DNA of 64,000 bases from Nitrosomonas communis (GCF_001007935.1 NZ_CP011451.1:2604001-2668000); one strand, 5' to 3'. Shown: positions 16,968 through 27,061, counted from the stretch's first letter. Notes: a model not told the origin generated them from the sequence alone. Made by a program: numbers and translations.

Positions 16968-17319
16968 AATATTTCTCAATAATCCACCTATTACATAATA
17001 AAATTCTTCATTTTTTATATTTTAGAGCTTGTTGTTGCCATTAGGTCATCCATTTTGGTATTTCCGACTTACTATCAAAAATTGCTGAATAAGGGTATGG
17101 GTTTTCTCTTCCACTTCTTTCGTTTTCGGGTGATTAAAAATGATGAATTTTACTAGCTCAAATTTTAACTTACTAATATTTACATTTACGCTTGAAATAC
17201 AAATACCTTTATTTTTTATTCTCTCGAACTATTGCATTGCTACCAACTGCTCACGTAATATGCTGAATGAAATAGTACTATGTCACGGTATACTACTTAA
17301 CTTAGATCATTAAAGTAAT

Positions 17320-17494
17320 GAGCACTTCTGAAACTCATATTTGCGAGCATTCGCTTCGAAGAATGACCCGCTTACCTTGTTTTGTCACAATCTTCGTAGT
17401 TCAAAAAAAATGTTTCCTTAGCTATCAGTTATAGGCTGCGTCAATATTTTTTGCTAGCCTTGTCTTGTTTAAAACTCTGAATTTTTAGAGGCAC
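17320..17494 (+). repeat. MITE-like dispersed repeat, copy 1 (degenerate)
   Basis: This 175-bp stretch aligns over its whole length with 35099-35287. Shared blocks include TGCGAGCAT near the left, GCTTACC, TGTTTCCTT and CTATCAG. A nearly identical right end reads CCTTGTCTTG...CTCTGAATTTTTAGAGGCAC. Copy 2 has a 9-base insertion relative to this copy. The ends are imperfect inverted repeats (GAGCACTTCTGA at the left, AGAGGCAC at the right). No target duplication survives here. It contains no coding frame. Confidence 0.75.
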
Positions 17495-17774
17495 GCTATA
17501 TTAAATTCAGCAACTCATTAATTACCTTTAAATCTTACATTACTTTATTTATATGATATTTGCTCTGGTACGATACGAATCGATACCAAATATAGTTATA
17601 TTTTGCATGCTACTCCTGAAGATAACAATTTTATTTTTATAGATATCTTTATCTTTTGTGTCATGCGATCTTTTTTTAATTCAATCCTAGCTAAACAATA
17701 TTCGAAAATTTCTTTTAACCAGCGCTGATATAAGTAAAAAATATTTTTATTCTGATGGATTATCAGCTATAACC

Positions 17775-17805
17775 GTTTACTGCTATAAGTAAACCTTGTT
17801 AGAAT
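17775..17805 (+). promoter_or_regulatory. Putative promoter with overlapping palindromic operator for cytochrome c4
   Basis: GTTTACT (17775-17781) and AGTAAAC (17788-17794) are a perfect 7-bp inverted repeat with a 6-base centre. Five bases downstream of its right arm is TAGAAT (17800-17805) preceded by TG at 17797-17798, an extended -10 element. The matching -35 position (17777-17782, TTACTG) is poor and lies inside the palindrome. This arrangement suggests a regulator-dependent promoter. Transcription would start about 20 bases before the cytochrome ATG. Confidence 0.45.
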
Positions 17806-17833
17806 GCGAAGTTAATTTGGCTCTTTTCTTTTT

Positions 17834-18511
17834 ATGAAAACCTTAAAATCATCAATTCCTCAAAATATGAAAGTCATTAAAAATACTGCTGTCATTTTTG
17901 CATTTATATTTTCAAATCAAATTTTAGCCGATACACCTAGCACTCATGGTGATTCTGAAAAAGGCAAAGAAATTGCTACGGGTGTTTGCGCTGGCTGCCA
18001 TAACGCTGATGGCAATAGCGTTATCCCAAACAACCCCACTCTTGCTGGCCAGCATCCGGAGTATATCACCAAGCAATTAATGGATTTCAAGGTAGAAGGT
18101 GATTCACCTGCAAAACGCGATAGTCAGGTGATGGTTTCTATGGTGGCAGCACTCTCTGCAGATGATATGCAGAATATCGCCGCTTACTATGCTCAACAAA
18201 AAATCACGCCTGCAACGACAACTAATAGTGATGAATCATTACTAGAAGTCGGTAAAAGAATATATGACGGCGGTAACTTAGAAAATAATGTGCCAGCTTG
18301 TTCCAGCTGCCATTCCCCTAACGGAGCAGGTATCCCTCCTCATTATCCAAAGCTCGCAGGTCAGCACCCAGCCTATACCATTTCTCAATTAGATGCATTT
18401 TATCGTGGAGGTCGTACTAATGACATCAATCACTCCATGCAAAAAGTCGTACTACGCATGAGTGCTCAGCAAATAAAAGCTGTAGCTGAATATATTGCAA
18501 CGTTACACTAG
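17834..18511 (+). CDS. Dihaem cytochrome c4-type protein
   Basis: The 225-residue periplasmic electron carrier has two haem c attachment sites, C52AGCH and C156SSCH. Each is followed by a matching repeat (NPTLAGQHPEYITKQL and YPKLAGQHPAYTISQL) that marks the two-domain cytochrome c4 fold. Methionines later in each domain would be axial ligands. A signal peptide is present. Translation may begin at ATG 17834 or at ATG 17867, which would give a more standard signal peptide (MKVIKNTAVIFAFIF). Neither has a clear ribosome-binding site. Cytochrome c4 commonly feeds terminal oxidases. The gene stands alone with its own promoter. Confidence 0.93.
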   Translation: MKTLKSSIPQNMKVIKNTAVIFAFIFSNQILADTPSTHGDSEKGKEIATGVCAGCHNADGNSVIPNNPTLAGQHPEYITKQLMDFKVEGDSPAKRDSQVMVSMVAALSADDMQNIAAYYAQQKITPATTTNSDESLLEVGKRIYDGGNLENNVPACSSCHSPNGAGIPPHYPKLAGQHPAYTISQLDAFYRGGRTNDINHSMQKVVLRMSAQQIKAVAEYIATLH

Positions 18512-18561
18512 AATGAGATTCCGCTGTTAAAAAAGAGGCATAGCCTCTCATTGAAAATTGG

Positions 18562-18592
18562 AAATTACCACCGTTATCATCGGTGGTAATTT
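18562..18592. terminator. Strong stem-loop between convergent cytochrome c4 and hemL
   Basis: AAATTACCACCG (18562-18573) and CGGTGGTAATTT (18581-18592) form a perfect 12-bp stem with a 7-base loop. It lies between the cytochrome stop and the hemL stop. TAACATTTTT follows on the plus strand, so it can act as an intrinsic terminator. A smaller hairpin GAGGCATAGCCTC (18535-18547) lies just before it. Confidence 0.8.
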
Positions 18593-18599
18593 AACATTT

Positions 18600-19883
18600 T
18601 TATACCCAAGAGCTAAAAATACGTTCAGCTGCAAGCAACGTATTATCAATCTCTTCGCTATTATGCATAGCAGAAACGAAACCGGCCTCATAGGCAGATG
18701 GCGCAAAATAAACTCCCTCTTCTAACATCGCATGAAAAAAGCGATTAAACGCTGCTCTATCACACGCCATTACCTCTGCAAAACTTTTTGGCGGTTCTTT
18801 ACAAAAATATAAACCAAACATGCCACCAACAGACTCGGCGCAAAAATTTACGCCACATTTGTTTGCAACGGCTGTCAAACCTTGAGTCAGCTGTTGAGTT
18901 TTAGCTGAGAGTGTCTCATAAAAACCGGGCGCTTGCACTTCGCGAAGCGTTGCTAGTCCAGCTGAAACTGCAACAGGATTACCAGATAAAGTACCCGCTT
19001 GGTATACCGCACCGAGTGGAGCCAGGCATTGCATAATTTCCCGTCGTCCTCCAAATGCAGCCAGAGGCATACCTCCTCCTATCACTTTACCTAGTATCGT
19101 AATATCAGGTTTTATCTGATAAAGTCCCTGAGCACATTCCAGACCAACACGAAAACCTGTCATGACTTCGTCAAAAATCAGGACGCTACCATGTTGTGTG
19201 CTTAGTCTTCTTAAAGCTAGTAAAAAATCCGGCTCTGCTTTCACCAGATTCATATTCCCTGCGACAGGCTCAACGATAGCGGCAGCAATTTCCTTACCAA
19301 ATTCATCAAAGGCTCTTTCTAAGCCATCAATATCGTTATAACTTAGTACAATGGTATGTGCTGCAGTTTCAGCTGGAACACCTGCTGAACTGGGGTGACC
19401 AAATGTCAATGCCCCAGAACCCGCTTTTACTAATAAGGCATCATCATGACCGTGATAACACCCCTCAAATTTAATAATATGGCTTCTACCAGTATAGCCA
19501 CGTGCTAAGCGAATGGCACTCATCCCGGCTTCAGTACCTGAACTCACCAATCGCACTTGTTCTATCGAAGGAAGCAATTTGCAAAGCAGCTCAGCAATTT
19601 CAAGTTCTGTCTCGGTAGGAGCGCCAAAGGATAATCCATTCTGTGCTGCTTCTTGAACTGCTTTGACCACGTTGGGATGAGCATGACCAAGGATAAGCGG
19701 TCCCCATGAGCCGACATAATCTATATAAGATTTTTCATCCGCATCCCAAAAATAAGCACCTTTACCACGTTTAAAAAAAATAGGCGTGCCACCAACAGAT
19801 TTAAAAGCACGTACAGGCGAGTTAACACCTCCAGGAATATATTTTTGAGATGATTCATATAATTGTTGATTAAGTGAGGTCAT
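18600..19883 (-). CDS. hemL: Glutamate-1-semialdehyde 2,1-aminomutase
   Basis: The 427-residue PLP enzyme converts glutamate-1-semialdehyde to 5-aminolevulinate, the C5 route to haem. Clear blocks are [59 protein letters not shown], and the PLP-lysine region [13 protein letters not shown] near residue 265. Length is standard. It is the last gene of thiD-thiE-hemL on the minus strand, 14 bases after thiE. Haem supply fits a cytochrome-rich organism. Confidence 0.97.
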   Translation of the reverse strand: MTSLNQQLYESSQKYIPGGVNSPVRAFKSVGGTPIFFKRGKGAYFWDADEKSYIDYVGSWGPLILGHAHPNVVKAVQEAAQNGLSFGAPTETELEIAELLCKLLPSIEQVRLVSSGTEAGMSAIRLARGYTGRSHIIKFEGCYHGHDDALLVKAGSGALTFGHPSSAGVPAETAAHTIVLSYNDIDGLERAFDEFGKEIAAAIVEPVAGNMNLVKAEPDFLLALRRLSTQHGSVLIFDEVMTGFRVGLECAQGLYQIKPDITILGKVIGGGMPLAAFGGRREIMQCLAPLGAVYQAGTLSGNPVAVSAGLATLREVQAPGFYETLSAKTQQLTQGLTAVANKCGVNFCAESVGGMFGLYFCKEPPKSFAEVMACDRAAFNRFFHAMLEEGVYFAPSAYEAGFVSAMHNSEEIDNTLLAAERIFSSWV

Positions 19884-19897
19884 TTACTTACTCGTCA

Positions 19898-20551
19898 TTA
19901 AGATGATGAAGAAAAAGTTTGTTCAGTCCTAAAAAATAGCTGGCTAAATTTTTTTGCAACAAATTGAATATCCTGCGTACCAAATAGCTCATGACATACA
20001 GCAATAGAATTGCTTCCATGAGCGATTAATGAGGAAGCATTAGCCAGAGTAATGCCACCAATTGCAACGATGGGAATATTCAATTTCTTCTTTGCTTCAG
20101 ACAGTAGGTCAGTTGATGCTCTTACCGTATTAGTTTTAGTTTTTGAGCAAAAAAAGGCGCCAAATGCAACATAATCAGCGCCCATTCTTTCTGCCCCAAG
20201 CGCTAACTCCAGCTGATTATAACAGGACACGCCAATAATTTTGTTTTTCCCTAGATAGTCTCTAGCATCAGTAATAGCAATGTCTTCTTTTCCTATATGT
20301 ATGCCGTCAGCGTCGACTTCTATAGCCAGATCATAATGATCATTAATAATTAAGCGAGTACCATATTGCTTACAAAGCTTGGATAACGCATTTGCCTGAG
20401 CCAAACGCAGTCTGTAATCGGCGATTTTATTTCGATATTGAACATATTGAACGCCACCTGCAATCGCCTGACGCGTCATCTCACACAGTTGTGTTGTATC
20501 CGTAATACCAGGCGTAATAGCATATAAACCATTCATTTCGTGAGAGATCAT
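19898..20551 (-). CDS. thiE: Thiamine-phosphate synthase
   Basis: The 217-residue TIM-barrel enzyme couples HMP-pyrophosphate and thiazole phosphate to thiamine phosphate. It starts MNGLYAITP (in-frame after MISHE) and has VQYRNKIADYRLRL, LIINDHYDLAIEVDADGIHIGKED, IGVSCYN, and VAIGGITLANAS for phosphate binding. It follows thiD by 5 bases, so the two are coupled. No TPP riboswitch was recognised upstream of thiD. Confidence 0.95.
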   Translation of the reverse strand: MISHEMNGLYAITPGITDTTQLCEMTRQAIAGGVQYVQYRNKIADYRLRLAQANALSKLCKQYGTRLIINDHYDLAIEVDADGIHIGKEDIAITDARDYLGKNKIIGVSCYNQLELALGAERMGADYVAFGAFFCSKTKTNTVRASTDLLSEAKKKLNIPIVAIGGITLANASSLIAHGSNSIAVCHELFGTQDIQFVAKKFSQLFFRTEQTFSSSS

Positions 20552-20556
20552 TAAAA

Positions 20557-21390
20557 TCAGCTTTTTTTTTCTTCTAAATCATTCTCATCAGACGCCCAGA
20601 AAAATCTATCTGGTAAATATTGTCCCATCCCGGGACGGAACCCTGATTTAAGTGCATGCCAAGTATAGTCTTGTGCTTCATAAACACTTTCAGCGATAGG
20701 CAATCCATGTGCGAGAGAGGCGGCAATTGCTGACGAGAGCGTGCATCCCGATCCATGATAAGACCCGGGCAAACGCTGCCATTCATCAGATCGGATAACC
20801 CCGTTGGTATCATACAATGTATTAATTACCTTCCCTGTATTTTCATGAGTACCCGTGATCAAGGCATATTCGCAACCTATCTGTAATAACCGATCCGCAC
20901 TTTGCTTTAAATCAATAATCTCTAATTCGTCCTCATTCTCAAGTATCAGCCGCCTTGCTTCTAGACTATTGGGCGTAATAATGGTGGTTTGTGGAATTAA
21001 TAAATCACGTATGGCTGTAATTATCTGTTCATTAGCAAGTGGATCACCACGACCAGAAGCAAGCACTGGATCAAGAACCACTGGAATATCAGGATAATCA
21101 GCAATTATTTCCGCAATGGCAACGACAGTTTCTACACTGCCGAGCAGGCCTATTTTAAAAGCATCTACTGGCATATCTTCTAGTACGATACGAGCCTGAT
21201 CTGTAATCCACTCAGAATCTAGCGCCATTATATTTTCAATGCCAACAGTGTCCTGGATGGTTACCGCGGTAATAACTGAAAGTGGATGACATCCTATACT
21301 TGCTAATGTGAGAATATCAGCCTGTATACCTGCTCCGCCGCTTGGATCGCTTGCAGCAAATGATAATACTTTGGGGGGTGGTTGTGACAT
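20557..21390 (-). CDS. thiD: Hydroxymethylpyrimidine/phosphomethylpyrimidine kinase
   Basis: The 277-residue ribokinase-fold protein phosphorylates HMP and HMP-phosphate for thiamine synthesis. It shows SFAASDPSGGAGIQADI at the N-terminus, DAFKIGLLGS, VVLDPVLASGRGDPL, TPNSLEA, and the GSGCTLSSAIAA anion-hole motif. It is the first gene of thiD-thiE-hemL and is divergent from the rubredoxin gene, 52 bases away. Confidence 0.95.
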   Translation of the reverse strand: MSQPPPKVLSFAASDPSGGAGIQADILTLASIGCHPLSVITAVTIQDTVGIENIMALDSEWITDQARIVLEDMPVDAFKIGLLGSVETVVAIAEIIADYPDIPVVLDPVLASGRGDPLANEQIITAIRDLLIPQTTIITPNSLEARRLILENEDELEIIDLKQSADRLLQIGCEYALITGTHENTGKVINTLYDTNGVIRSDEWQRLPGSYHGSGCTLSSAIAASLAHGLPIAESVYEAQDYTWHALKSGFRPGMGQYLPDRFFWASDENDLEEKKS

Positions 21391-21442
21391 GCAATAATAC
21401 CGTAAAATATAATTTTAACTTAAAAGGACGTTTCGATCTATC

Positions 21443-21631
21443 ATGCAGACCGATGAAAATCAGATTTATCACCGATACATGTGTTTGATCTGTGGTTATA
21501 TCTATGATGAAGCCGAAGGTGCACCCCAAGAAGGAATTCCTCCTGGAACGCGATGGGAAGATGTACCAATTAATTGGACTTGCCCTGAATGTGGCGCACG
21601 TAAAGAAGATTTTGAGATGGTAAATATATAA
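21443..21631 (+). CDS. Rubredoxin
   Basis: The 62-residue iron protein has two C-x2-C-G knuckles: C14LIC17G and C47PEC50G, with the usual YDEAEG and [15 protein letters not shown] between them. It is a small cytosolic one-electron carrier. Its TAA overlaps the ATG of the glyoxalase gene by one base, so the two are translationally coupled. Confidence 0.96.
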   Translation: MQTDENQIYHRYMCLICGYIYDEAEGAPQEGIPPGTRWEDVPINWTCPECGARKEDFEMVNI

Positions 21632-22014
21632 TGCGCATACTTCATACGATGCTGAGAGTAGGAAATCTCGAAAAATCTATTCATTTTTATACCAAAATTC
21701 TGGGTATGAAAGTTTTGCGCCAGAAAGAATATCCGGATGGAAAATTCACGCTGACATTTGTAGGCTATCAGAATGAATCAGAAAATGCTGTTTTAGAATT
21801 AACTTATAATTGGGGTATAGAAAAATATGAACTTGGCACAGCATTTGGCCACATTGCAATAGAAGTAGACAATGCATACGAAATGTGTGAAAAAATAAAA
21901 AACTTAGGAGGAAAAGTAACGCGTGAGGCTGGTCCAATGAAACACGGTTCTACTGTTATTGCATTTATTGAAGATCCAGATGGGTATAAAATTGAGTTTA
22001 TTCAAAAAAGATAA
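21631..22014 (+). CDS. gloA: Lactoylglutathione lyase (glyoxalase I)
   Basis: The 127-residue vicinal-oxygen-chelate protein converts the methylglyoxal-glutathione hemithioacetal to S-lactoylglutathione. Metal ligands match the Ni-type enzyme: His5 (RILHTMLRV), Glu56 (VLELTYNW), His74 (FGHIAIEV) and Glu122 (YKIEFIQ). Length agrees with bacterial GloA. It is coupled to the rubredoxin gene by a TAATG overlap. Confidence 0.95.
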   Translation: MRILHTMLRVGNLEKSIHFYTKILGMKVLRQKEYPDGKFTLTFVGYQNESENAVLELTYNWGIEKYELGTAFGHIAIEVDNAYEMCEKIKNLGGKVTREAGPMKHGSTVIAFIEDPDGYKIEFIQKR

Positions 22015-22194
22015 ATGAAGCAATATCAATATAACTGATAGGCTTTATCAGGAAAATGCTGTTACCAGGAGTAAGAATAATATAAATGATGTTTAATCTA
22101 TGCAAATAATTAACTATGATTTATAAAATGATGGTAACAGCAGAATTCGTATTTATTCTCGTAAGCTGATAAGAGAAAAGAGAACCCCTTCAAA

Positions 22195-22902
22195 TTATCT
22201 GTGCAATAAAAAAACTGTCGGTCTCCTGTTTATTTGGGGTAAATAGCTTTTCCATTCCTTGATTTTCTTGGTAGCAATATATTCATCTTTTAAAGTAAGA
22301 TTACTGGCAATACATAAATCAGTTTCGTCATTACAGTTCTGGATGAGCAACTCCAGCAATTTCTGATTCCGATATGGTGTTTCTATAAAGATTTGGGTTT
22401 GATTAAATCGTGCTGATTCTTGCTCTAATTGGATAATTGTTTTGAGACGCAGTTCGTGCTTTATGGGTAAATAACCATGAAAGTGAAAGCTTTGTCCATT
22501 CAGTCCAGATGCCATCAACGCTAATAAAATAGAGGATGGTCCCACAAGCGGAACAATAGGCACATGCTTTTGATGTGCAGCCCGTACAAGATTTGCCCCC
22601 GGATCAGCAACGGCGGGACAACCTGCTTCAGATAACAGTCCTATATCATTTCCTGCAAGTAAAGGTTCAAGTAGTCGACCTAGCTCATTAAACCGGGTAT
22701 GCTCATTTAATACCTGCATCTCAATTTCTTGTAAAGGCCGCATCCCTTCAATCTGCTTCAGGAAATATCTAGCAGTCTTTGGATGCTCAACAATAAAATA
22801 TTTGAGACAAGTAATACGCTGCTGAACATTTGCAGGAATGATATCAGCAAACTCTGCCTCTCCTAATGGAGCCGGTATAAGGAATAGTGTGCCAGGATGC
22901 AT
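22195..22902 (-). CDS. SAM-dependent methyltransferase, RsmI-like tetrapyrrole-methylase family
   Basis: The 235-residue protein opens MHPGTLFLIPAPLGEAE, the family SAM-site start. It contains IGLLSEAGCPAVADPGANLVRAAH and VPLVGPSSILLALMASGL, as in RsmI (16S rRNA C1402 2'-O-methyltransferase). It is shorter than RsmI and lacks the canonical AEDTR and GTPIGNLxD blocks; ITCLKYFIVEHPKTARYFL occurs instead. It is best called an RsmI paralogue of unknown substrate. It stands alone. Confidence 0.82.
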   Translation of the reverse strand: MHPGTLFLIPAPLGEAEFADIIPANVQQRITCLKYFIVEHPKTARYFLKQIEGMRPLQEIEMQVLNEHTRFNELGRLLEPLLAGNDIGLLSEAGCPAVADPGANLVRAAHQKHVPIVPLVGPSSILLALMASGLNGQSFHFHGYLPIKHELRLKTIIQLEQESARFNQTQIFIETPYRNQKLLELLIQNCNDETDLCIASNLTLKDEYIATKKIKEWKSYLPQINRRPTVFLLHR

Positions 22903-23023
22903 ATACAGACAGTCTACAACTCATTTCGCTGTCAAATCATGAAGCTATTAGGAATGATCTAACTAGCATCTTTGAAAATACCTTAATCGTAGAAGTCTAA
23001 GGTCAATCTGATTTGTTAAATAT

Positions 23024-23407
23024 TTAATGAAGCACTCTTGGAACACTCAAAATGAATTCAGGAATATCTACGGTAAAATGAAAGCCATCCTCAGCAACCA
23101 TTTGATAACTTCCCTTCATTGTGCCAGCTAGAGAAGGAATCGTTGTACCGCTGGTATATTCGAAAGTATCGCCAGGTTTAATAAGGGGTTGTTCTCCTAC
23201 CACACCTAAACCTCGTACCTCATGAATATTACCATCACCACTCGTAATGATCCAATGGCGACTTATTAATTGGGATGCCACATTTCCTGTATTGGAAATA
23301 CTAATAGTATAAGAAAATACATGGCGATCCGCTTCTTCGTCTGATTGTTCTGGCAAGTATGTTGTGCGGACCAATATATTGATATCATATTTTTTTTCGT
23401 TATTCAT
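23024..23407 (-). CDS. apaG: ApaG (CorD) family protein
   Basis: The protein of about 127 residues has an FN3-like fold, with HVFSYTISISNTG, ISRHWIITSGDG, VRGLGVVGEQPLIKPGDTFEYTSG and GTMKGSYQM. ApaG is conserved in proteobacteria; its role is unclear beyond links to Co/Mg resistance and nucleotide binding. ATG 23407 is preferred over an in-frame GTG 18 bases upstream. It stands alone here. Confidence 0.93.
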   Translation of the reverse strand: MNNEKKYDINILVRTTYLPEQSDEEADRHVFSYTISISNTGNVASQLISRHWIITSGDGNIHEVRGLGVVGEQPLIKPGDTFEYTSGTTIPSLAGTMKGSYQMVAEDGFHFTVDIPEFILSVPRVLH

Positions 23408-23946
23408 AGTTTGTGTATAGCGCACTATTTTCCAAATTACACCAAGTTACTAACTTAGATTTAGTTATCTCTAAAAGACCATAACTACCTACAGTGAATG
23501 TATGGAGTATGTCAAAAGTTAAAATATTAAGAATCGAGTTATGCAAGTATCGTTCTCATAGCTATTCAATTTTTCAAGCTAAGATTAATTTAATCCATAA
23601 ATCAAAGCTATCGCTAAAGCTACCCGAATAATCTTCAAAAGAAGATGGCTAATCTCATAAATTACTAAAAGTAATTGGTAGTTAAAAATAAATGGTAGTT
23701 GCCTGAATAATATATGCCTAAGGATAGCTTTTGAAAAATGCGTAGATACACAGCACTACGATGTGAACTTGAAACGAGGCAACAAGCGATTCTTTCTGAA
23801 GTTCTCTAAGTATATATAAATCTTGTAAATTATTACCTAAATTTGCAATATAACCATCATTCCTGTAATGATACTATATGCAAAACTTACTCATGTGTAT
23901 ATTTTTAACATAATATTACCAAAATATTGACATAATAGTGAGTAAT
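23408..23946. other. Intergenic region between apaG and trkH
   Basis: Over 500 bases carry no convincing gene. A 23-codon frame (23739-23810) with AAGGA upstream is the only small candidate and looks like chance. The sequence is AT-rich and no strong stem-loop was seen. Confidence 0.4.
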
Positions 23947-25404
23947 CTATTTTTTCCAGAAAGCAGCCGTAAATACGATTAAAAAAGTATAAAACTCTAG
24001 TCTTCCCAGTAACATAGCAAAGCTACAGAGCGAGATCTGGAAATCTGTCAAAGAAGCATAGGTTGTCGCTGGTCCAATTTGATTAAGTCCGGGCCCCAGA
24101 TTATTGATATTTGCGACTGCAGCCGAGAAGGCTGTTATTTCATCCAGACCACTTAACGTCAGCACCAAAGTCAAGAGAATCATACTTGCTAAATAAACAA
24201 ATAAAAATACGAATACTGCAAAGATAATTCGATTGGCGACTACATTTTTCCCTAACTTAACAGGCGAAATTGCTTGCGGATGCATAATTGTGATCAATTC
24301 ACGAAAAAACTGCTGATATAAAATCCTCACACGGATCATTTTAATTCCCCCTCCAGTTGATCCAGAGGAAGTACAAAAACCGGATAAAAATAGCATCCAT
24401 AGCGGAGCAAATATCGGCCACAAGCTATAATCAGTATTGCTGTAACCGGTAGTAGTCGCAACGGAAACAACATTAAAAGAAGCATAGCGCAGCGCTGTTA
24501 ACGGATCAGTATACACTCCTGTCAACCATAAATAGCCGGCAAGCCCTATACAGCTAGCTAATACAATCACAAAATAAGGTTTGATCTCAGGATCATGATA
24601 ATAAGATGAGAAGCTTTTAGCTCGCCAGACCATAAAGTGGGTTGCAAAATTTATTCCGCTGATCATCATGAATATGATCGCAACCAATTCAATTATTGGC
24701 GAGTTCCAATATCCATAACTTCCATCATGAGAAGAAAATCCCCCTAACCCCAAAGTCGTGAATGCATGCATGACTGCATCGAACCAGTTCATCCCCGCCA
24801 GCTTGTATGCAATCATGCAAATCAAGGTGAGCAATACATACACTAACCATAATCCTTTCGCGGTCTCAGCAATACGAGGTGTCAATTTAGACTCTTTCAT
24901 GGGGCCGGGTATCTCTGCTTTAAATATCTGTCTACCCCCTACCCCGAGCATAGGCAGAATAGCAACAGCCAATACAATCAATCCCATACCTCCTAACCAT
25001 ACCATTTCACCACGCCACAAATTAATCGAGTGAGGCAGGATATCGAGACCGGTTAAGACTGTTCCTCCAGAGGCTGTCAGACCAGATGTTGCCTCATAGT
25101 ATGCTTTAGCAAAACTGATGTCAGGAAAAAAACGTAATAAAGGCAGCATGCCAAAAAGTGGAAGCAGGAGCCAAACTAGAACAACCAATAAAAAACCATC
25201 ACGAATCTGTAGTTCACGCTTGTAACGGCGGGTCATTAATCCGATAATTGCGCCACAACTCATTGTCATCAGAATAGCCTCACCAAAAACAACTGATGAG
25301 CCATCTTCTGACCAGTATGCGACACCGTAAGGTACCAGCATCGTAAATCCGAATACCAGTATGATCTTGCTCAGTACATTGGTAACCGACAAAAATTGAT
25401 TCAT
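23947..25404 (-). CDS. trkH: TrkH potassium uptake channel subunit
   Basis: The 485-residue inner-membrane protein has about ten hydrophobic segments. Selectivity-filter-like loops are visible: SGLTASGGTVLTGLD, HAFTTLGLGGFSSHDGS, ATTTGYSNTDY and NINNLGPGLNQIGP. It also carries SGFCTSSGSTGGGIKMIRV, a conserved intracellular loop. It forms the K+-conducting subunit together with TrkA. It follows trkA by 11 bases on the minus strand, a clear operon. Length is normal. Confidence 0.97.
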   Translation of the reverse strand: MNQFLSVTNVLSKIILVFGFTMLVPYGVAYWSEDGSSVVFGEAILMTMSCGAIIGLMTRRYKRELQIRDGFLLVVLVWLLLPLFGMLPLLRFFPDISFAKAYYEATSGLTASGGTVLTGLDILPHSINLWRGEMVWLGGMGLIVLAVAILPMLGVGGRQIFKAEIPGPMKESKLTPRIAETAKGLWLVYVLLTLICMIAYKLAGMNWFDAVMHAFTTLGLGGFSSHDGSYGYWNSPIIELVAIIFMMISGINFATHFMVWRAKSFSSYYHDPEIKPYFVIVLASCIGLAGYLWLTGVYTDPLTALRYASFNVVSVATTTGYSNTDYSLWPIFAPLWMLFLSGFCTSSGSTGGGIKMIRVRILYQQFFRELITIMHPQAISPVKLGKNVVANRIIFAVFVFLFVYLASMILLTLVLTLSGLDEITAFSAAVANINNLGPGLNQIGPATTYASLTDFQISLCSFAMLLGRLEFYTFLIVFTAAFWKK

Positions 25405-25415
25405 GGATCGGTCAA

Positions 25416-26864
25416 TTATAAAAAGGATGCGCTAACCTGAAATAACCTTTCAATTTGTCGAATCATCTTTTTATTGATGACAAACAGAATTACATGATCT
25501 TCTGACTCAATGACTGTATCGTGGTGAGCAATAATGACGCGTGCTTTATCCCAATCTTTGGCATTATTACTTTCCTCAATAGCGCCTGTACTCAACCACC
25601 GCTTGTTCTGCGGTGGTAAGCCACGCACGATGGCACCGATCGTCGCACCTTTAGGTAATTTGATATCCTCGATTTTGCGTCCGACTATATTGGATGATTG
25701 GGAGTCACCGTGCGCGACCAGCTCAAGCGCCTCAGCTGCTCCACGACGCAAACTATGGACTGCAGCGACGTCTCCCTGCCGGACATAGGCAAGTAATGAG
25801 CCAATCGTCACTTGTGCAGGTGAAATTGCGATATCAATTCCACTGCTTTGAACTAAATCCACATATACACTTCTGTTAATTAAAGCAATGACCTTTCGTG
25901 CACCCAGACGCTTAGCTAACAGCGATGCCATGATATTATTTTCATCGTCATTGGTTAATGCACAAAATACATCCATTTCAGCTACATTCTCATCCTCCAG
26001 TAATTCTTCATCCGTGATATCTCCATGCAGCACCAGCGCATAATGTAGTTCCTGAGACAGAAGCTCGCATATCTTGCCATCACGTTCGATGATTCTGACT
26101 TGATATTCTTTTTCCAGTGCTTCCGCCAGACGCCTGCCAATTTTACCGCCTCCCCCAATCATGACCCGTTTGACCGGCTTATCCATGCTGCGGAGCTCAC
26201 TCATCACAACACGAATATCCTGAGTAGCCGCTATGAAAAAAACTTCATCACCCTCCTCGATGGCGCTACTTCCTTCGGGAATAATAGGGCGATCTTTGCG
26301 AAATATCGCTGCAACTCGGGTATCGATATTGGGGATATGCTTCCGTAATGTCTGTAGTTGATGTCCTACCAATGGCCTACCTTGTAGTGCCCTTACAGCG
26401 ACCAGACTCACTTTACCAGAAGCAAAATCAAGTACCTGTAATGCTTCTGGAAATTCGATTAATTTCTCGATATATTCAGTTAATATTTGCTCTGGATAGA
26501 TAGCATAATCAACACAAAAATTCTTTTGTGAAAAAATATCAGGATGCTTTAGAAAATCACTTGCACGAATTCGTGCAATTTTGGTAGGAATATTGAATAA
26601 GCTGGCGGCAATCTTACATGCCACAAGATTGATTTCATCACTTTCGGTGACAGCCAATACCATATCAGTATCTTCAGCCCCTGCTCGTTTAAGTACTGAA
26701 GGATGAGAAGCATTTCCGGCAACTGTTCTTAAATCAAAGCGATCCTGCAGTAAGGCTAACTGATTTGCGGCAATATCGACCACCGTGATGTCATTTGCCT
26801 CACTTACCAGGCTCTCGGCAACAGTAGAACCAACTCGCCCGGCTCCCAGAATAAGAATTTTCAT
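25416..26864 (-). CDS. trkA: TrkA potassium uptake regulatory subunit
   Basis: The 482-residue cytosolic protein has two RCK units, each an N-terminal Rossmann domain (MKILILGAGRVGSTVAE; VKRVMIGGGGKIGRRLAEAL) followed by a C-terminal ligand domain. It gates TrkH in response to NAD(H) or ATP. It is about 24 residues longer than E. coli TrkA, due to an extra segment in the last domain (around PPQNKRWLSTG). It is the first gene of the trkA-trkH pair. Confidence 0.97.
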   Translation of the reverse strand: MKILILGAGRVGSTVAESLVSEANDITVVDIAANQLALLQDRFDLRTVAGNASHPSVLKRAGAEDTDMVLAVTESDEINLVACKIAASLFNIPTKIARIRASDFLKHPDIFSQKNFCVDYAIYPEQILTEYIEKLIEFPEALQVLDFASGKVSLVAVRALQGRPLVGHQLQTLRKHIPNIDTRVAAIFRKDRPIIPEGSSAIEEGDEVFFIAATQDIRVVMSELRSMDKPVKRVMIGGGGKIGRRLAEALEKEYQVRIIERDGKICELLSQELHYALVLHGDITDEELLEDENVAEMDVFCALTNDDENNIMASLLAKRLGARKVIALINRSVYVDLVQSSGIDIAISPAQVTIGSLLAYVRQGDVAAVHSLRRGAAEALELVAHGDSQSSNIVGRKIEDIKLPKGATIGAIVRGLPPQNKRWLSTGAIEESNNAKDWDKARVIIAHHDTVIESEDHVILFVINKKMIRQIERLFQVSASFL

Positions 26865-27061
26865 AGAGGCAATCTGTTCTTTTGAGTTTTTAATAACTAT
26901 ACACCTAAGTTCCTCTGTTGGAATTTAGGATGAAAATAGCTGTAATATAATTCTATCAACAGTTCCCGGCCAAAAATATTAACTGCTCCTAAGTTACAGT
27001 AAACAAGCTGAAAGCAAGGTGTGACAATACTGTGAGAAGATTTTGATTATTTTATTAAAAT

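Larger units (their letters stand above)
16980..17833. other. Long intergenic region (854 bp) upstream of cytochrome c4
   Basis: This divergent spacer between map and the cytochrome gene has no convincing gene in any frame. It contains the older copy of a MITE-like repeat (17320-17494) and the putative cytochrome promoter and operator (17775-17805). The remaining sequence is AT-rich and without clear structure. Confidence 0.6.

Noticed and set aside
20855-21097. Plus-strand frame inside thiD
   Set aside because: Antisense shadow of the conserved ThiD core, with no ribosome-binding site.
22058-22141. 9-bp inverted repeat GCTGTTACC / GGTAACAGC downstream of gloA
   Set aside because: The loop is about 66 bases and no T-run follows, so it does not support a terminator or a regulatory element.
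23739-23810. 23-codon frame with AAGGA upstream in the apaG-trkH spacer
   Set aside because: It is too short, has poor start spacing and has no recognisable leader-peptide composition.
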